Assembly (NCBI GenBank): GCA_003476685.1
Contig: DMVN01000228.1
Location: 1 to 8,650 of the forward strand
Length of the DNA: 8,650 nt
Source of the DNA: Acidobacteriota bacterium
GTDB lineage: Bacteria; Acidobacteriota; Aminicenantia; Aminicenantales; Saccharicenantaceae
Direction: 5' to 3'
Part shown: positions 6,606 through 8,650 of the stretch, one piece after another
Position numbering within the stretch: the stretch's first letter is position 1
Layout: each line of letters starts with the position of its first letter
Notes under the pieces: generated by a model
Databases searched by the model: none
The model's input: the letters and a program-made list of their open reading frames with translations, nothing else
What the model was told of the DNA's origin: nothing
Program-made: the position numbers and the translations under genes

Positions 6606-6614
6606 AAAAATGAA

Positions 6615-8650
6615 ATGAAAAGAACAGCCATTTTTTTGTTTTGTTTTTCTTGGCTGCTGGTTGTTCAGAGCCAGGGTGAGCTGATTGAGAAAGAAGAAGG
6701 TATCAAGGCCCTGAATTCCGGGAACTACGACCTGGCAATAAAAATATTTAAAGAGTGTGTGGAAAAGCAGGGTGAAAGCGGGAAGCTGGCTTCCTATTGT
6801 TCTTTTTTCCTTGGACGGGCCTATTATGAAAAGGGTCAGATGGATGAGGCGATCAAGTATCTTAAACGGGCAATTGAAGTGTATAAAGAAGGTATGACTG
6901 TCCTCGGTCTTGACCCGGCCTGGTATTATTGGTTGGGACGGGCATATTATGATACTGATCAATATGACAAAGCTATTGTCAGTTTTCAAAAGGCAGCTTC
7001 CATAGCTGATGAAAATCCTGAAAGTTTTTTTGATTATTACTATAAAAATTTTTACCGGTCTGTGGCGGATAGAGTAAAGAATGCCCTCCTTCCTCATATG
7101 CCTCCTAAATACAGTTGTTACTTCTTTCTGGGTAATAGTTATTACATGAACGGCCAATTTCAGGAGGCGGTAGAGGCGCTCACTAAGGCAGTTGAACTAA
7201 ATCCAAAGGCAGAAGATTTTTATACCCAATTAGCTAATGCCTATTTAGGCTTAAACCAGTTTGAAAAAGCTATCCAGGTAGCCAAAAGGTCCATAGCCGT
7301 AGAACAAAATAATCCTTTTGCTTACCACATACTGTCAAAAATATACAAAGCGATGGGTAAATATGATGAAGCTATTGACTCCCTAAAAAGGTCAATAGAG
7401 CTTGAACCAAAAGCTATTGACCGGCATATCAGCTTGGCCAATCTATATGCCGAAACGGGAAATTATGACCAAGCAATCGGTGTTTTGAAAAAAGCCTTAG
7501 AAATATCCCCCCGCCATAGAAATGCACGTTTCTATCTTTCCTATTATTATATGTCTGCTGGCAGGTTTGAGGAGGCCATTAATTCTGTTAATGAACTGAT
7601 TGATTTGAATACCATAAAAGGGATTGGCACCTATTTCACCTTTGAGGAGGGTTATCCGGTTGTAGTTCTGGTTGAGGGAACGGTTCCTTATAACCCAGCC
7701 GGGCTGCAAAGTGGGGATCGCATCATAAAGGTTAACGGCCAGTCAACGAAGGGGAGTGAAGATAAGTTTTTTCAGAGCCTTGGCGGAAGTGAAGGCACTC
7801 AGCTTACCCTGACTATAAAAAGGAATGGCGTTAAAGAACCGATAGAACAAAAGGTTACCTTAGGCAAAGTATTAATGAAATCGGTGGCTACACCTCTGGC
7901 TATGAGAAGTTTCATCCAGGCCATAAAAGGTAATCTGGAGCAGTCACGTCAAGATGCAGAAATGGCCTATGCGCTCGATAAGGAGAATAGCTGGGCCTTT
8001 AGCGCTATTAGTTTTGCCTATATTATGGAGAGTCCGCCGCTTACCAAGGAAGGCAAAATTGCGGAGGCGGTAAGAATTCTCTCCAGCTCTAAAGATAATT
8101 TTGACCGATTGCTGGAAGCTCTGGCCTATTCCAAGATGGGCGATTTGCAGCATTCTCTTGAAATCTACACCTCTTTGCCGGAAGGATATCTCCAATCTCA
8201 AAATGCCTTCCACCGATTTTTTAGAGAGGCGGTCCTGGAGTCTTTGACAACGTATTTAGAGAATAAAAAAGAGGCAGCTAAATCGTTTCAAGCCAAGGGC
8301 CAATACAGTGAGGCCCTTAAAGAATATGCAGAGTTATTGAAGATTGAGGATGAGAAAGAGGCTAAGGAGATAAGAAGCCAGGTGGCCATGATGATAAAAG
8401 CCAGACCGGACCTTGCCCAGCTTCCGGAGGAAGCCAGAAGATATATGATGAGAGCCGAAATGGCCAAAAAAGAGAACAGATTTGATGATGCTCTAAAAGA
8501 GTATAAGGAAGCGGCAAAAATAGCCCCGTTCTACCCGGCAATTTACAAGGATATTGCCTTAACTTATGAAGGACTAAAGGATTACAGGCAGGCAATAAAG
8601 AATATGAACATTTACCTTGATCTTTTCCCTGAGGCACCCGAGGCTCGGGA
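6615..8650 (+). CDS. Exported TPR protein with embedded PDZ domain, 3' end cut by window
   Basis: The frame is open from ATG 6615 to the window end (678 residues seen, no stop). Residues 1-20 are a signal peptide (MKRT, then a hydrophobic core), so the protein acts outside the cytoplasm. Residues ~22-331 hold about eight TPR units, for example SFFLGRAYYEKGQMDEAIKY (63-82) and ANLYAETGNYDQAIGVLKKA cut at 275-294. Residues ~336-418 are a PDZ domain of the C-terminal-processing-protease type: GIGTYFTFEEGYPVVV, then the AGLQSGDRIIKVNG turn (362-375). TPR-like helices resume at ~430-585, with good units at ~608-675. No protease triad is visible in the part present. TPR and PDZ domains both bind peptides or protein tails, so a scaffold or quality-control role is a reasonable inference. 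The DNA is visibly more AT-rich than the other genes. It is transcribed divergently from the DsbD-alpha gene. Confidence 0.88.
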   Translation, partial: MKRTAIFLFCFSWLLVVQSQGELIEKEEGIKALNSGNYDLAIKIFKECVEKQGESGKLASYCSFFLGRAYYEKGQMDEAIKYLKRAIEVYKEGMTVLGLDPAWYYWLGRAYYDTDQYDKAIVSFQKAASIADENPESFFDYYYKNFYRSVADRVKNALLPHMPPKYSCYFFLGNSYYMNGQFQEAVEALTKAVELNPKAEDFYTQLANAYLGLNQFEKAIQVAKRSIAVEQNNPFAYHILSKIYKAMGKYDEAIDSLKRSIELEPKAIDRHISLANLYAETGNYDQAIGVLKKALEISPRHRNARFYLSYYYMSAGRFEEAINSVNELIDLNTIKGIGTYFTFEEGYPVVVLVEGTVPYNPAGLQSGDRIIKVNGQSTKGSEDKFFQSLGGSEGTQLTLTIKRNGVKEPIEQKVTLGKVLMKSVATPLAMRSFIQAIKGNLEQSRQDAEMAYALDKENSWAFSAISFAYIMESPPLTKEGKIAEAVRILSSSKDNFDRLLEALAYSKMGDLQHSLEIYTSLPEGYLQSQNAFHRFFREAVLESLTTYLENKKEAAKSFQAKGQYSEALKEYAELLKIEDEKEAKEIRSQVAMMIKARPDLAQLPEEARRYMMRAEMAKKENRFDDALKEYKEAAKIAPFYPAIYKDIALTYEGLKDYRQAIKNMNIYLDLFPEAPEAR

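Noticed and set aside
6597..7157. Open frame of 186 codons on the minus strand
   Set aside because: It lies opposite the N-terminal TPR region, which has a signal peptide, ribosome binding site and clear repeats; the antisense product has no recognisable motif.

Overview
The window reads as ordinary bacterial chromosome from a Gram-negative-type (diderm) organism. Exported and lipid-anchored proteins are common, and a DsbD-type periplasmic redox domain is present. The style of the proteins (sortilin-like Asp-box propellers, lipoproteins joining an N-terminal beta domain, helical repeats and a C-terminal thioredoxin, and TPR-PDZ scaffolds) recalls uncultured lineages such as Aminicenantes/Acidobacteriota. 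That placement is an impression, not something the sequence proves. I see no tRNA, rRNA, CRISPR array, insertion sequence or phage gene.

Layout. (1) 1-2202, plus strand: the 3' end of a large Asp-box (BNR/sortilin-type) beta-propeller gene, overlapping by 8 bases a PaaI-type hotdog thioesterase. (2) 2203-2287: a short convergent gap next to a 9-bp inverted repeat. (3) 2288-5496, minus strand: a gamma-family trans-sulfuration PLP enzyme (methionine/cystathionine gamma-lyase-like), and upstream of it a 632-residue exported protein ending in a TlpA-like thioredoxin domain. The latter has a good sigma70-type promoter whose -10 is covered by a perfect 17-bp inverted repeat. (4) 5527-5868: about 340 bases without a convincing gene but with a sizeable imperfect hairpin. 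(5) 5869-6393, minus strand: a stand-alone DsbD alpha (N-terminal) domain protein. (6) 6394-6614: a divergent control region with back-to-back promoters; the minus-strand one appears to give an almost leaderless mRNA, while the plus-strand one gives a leader of about 140 bases with several competing inverted repeats. (7) 6615 to the window end: a long exported TPR protein with an embedded PDZ domain, cut off by the window edge.

How they may work together. The TlpA-tailed protein and the DsbD-alpha protein are both extracytoplasmic thiol-disulfide proteins. Together they supply two of the three parts of a DsbD pathway; the membrane electron-carrying part (DsbD beta/CcdA) is not in this window. 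The PLP enzyme probably releases volatile or inorganic sulfur from sulfur amino acids, which is thematically close to thiol chemistry, but no functional link is shown. The strongest candidates for something not described are the split DsbD-like arrangement with its operator-like palindrome, the structured leader of the TPR-PDZ gene, and that gene's clearly lower GC content than its neighbours.
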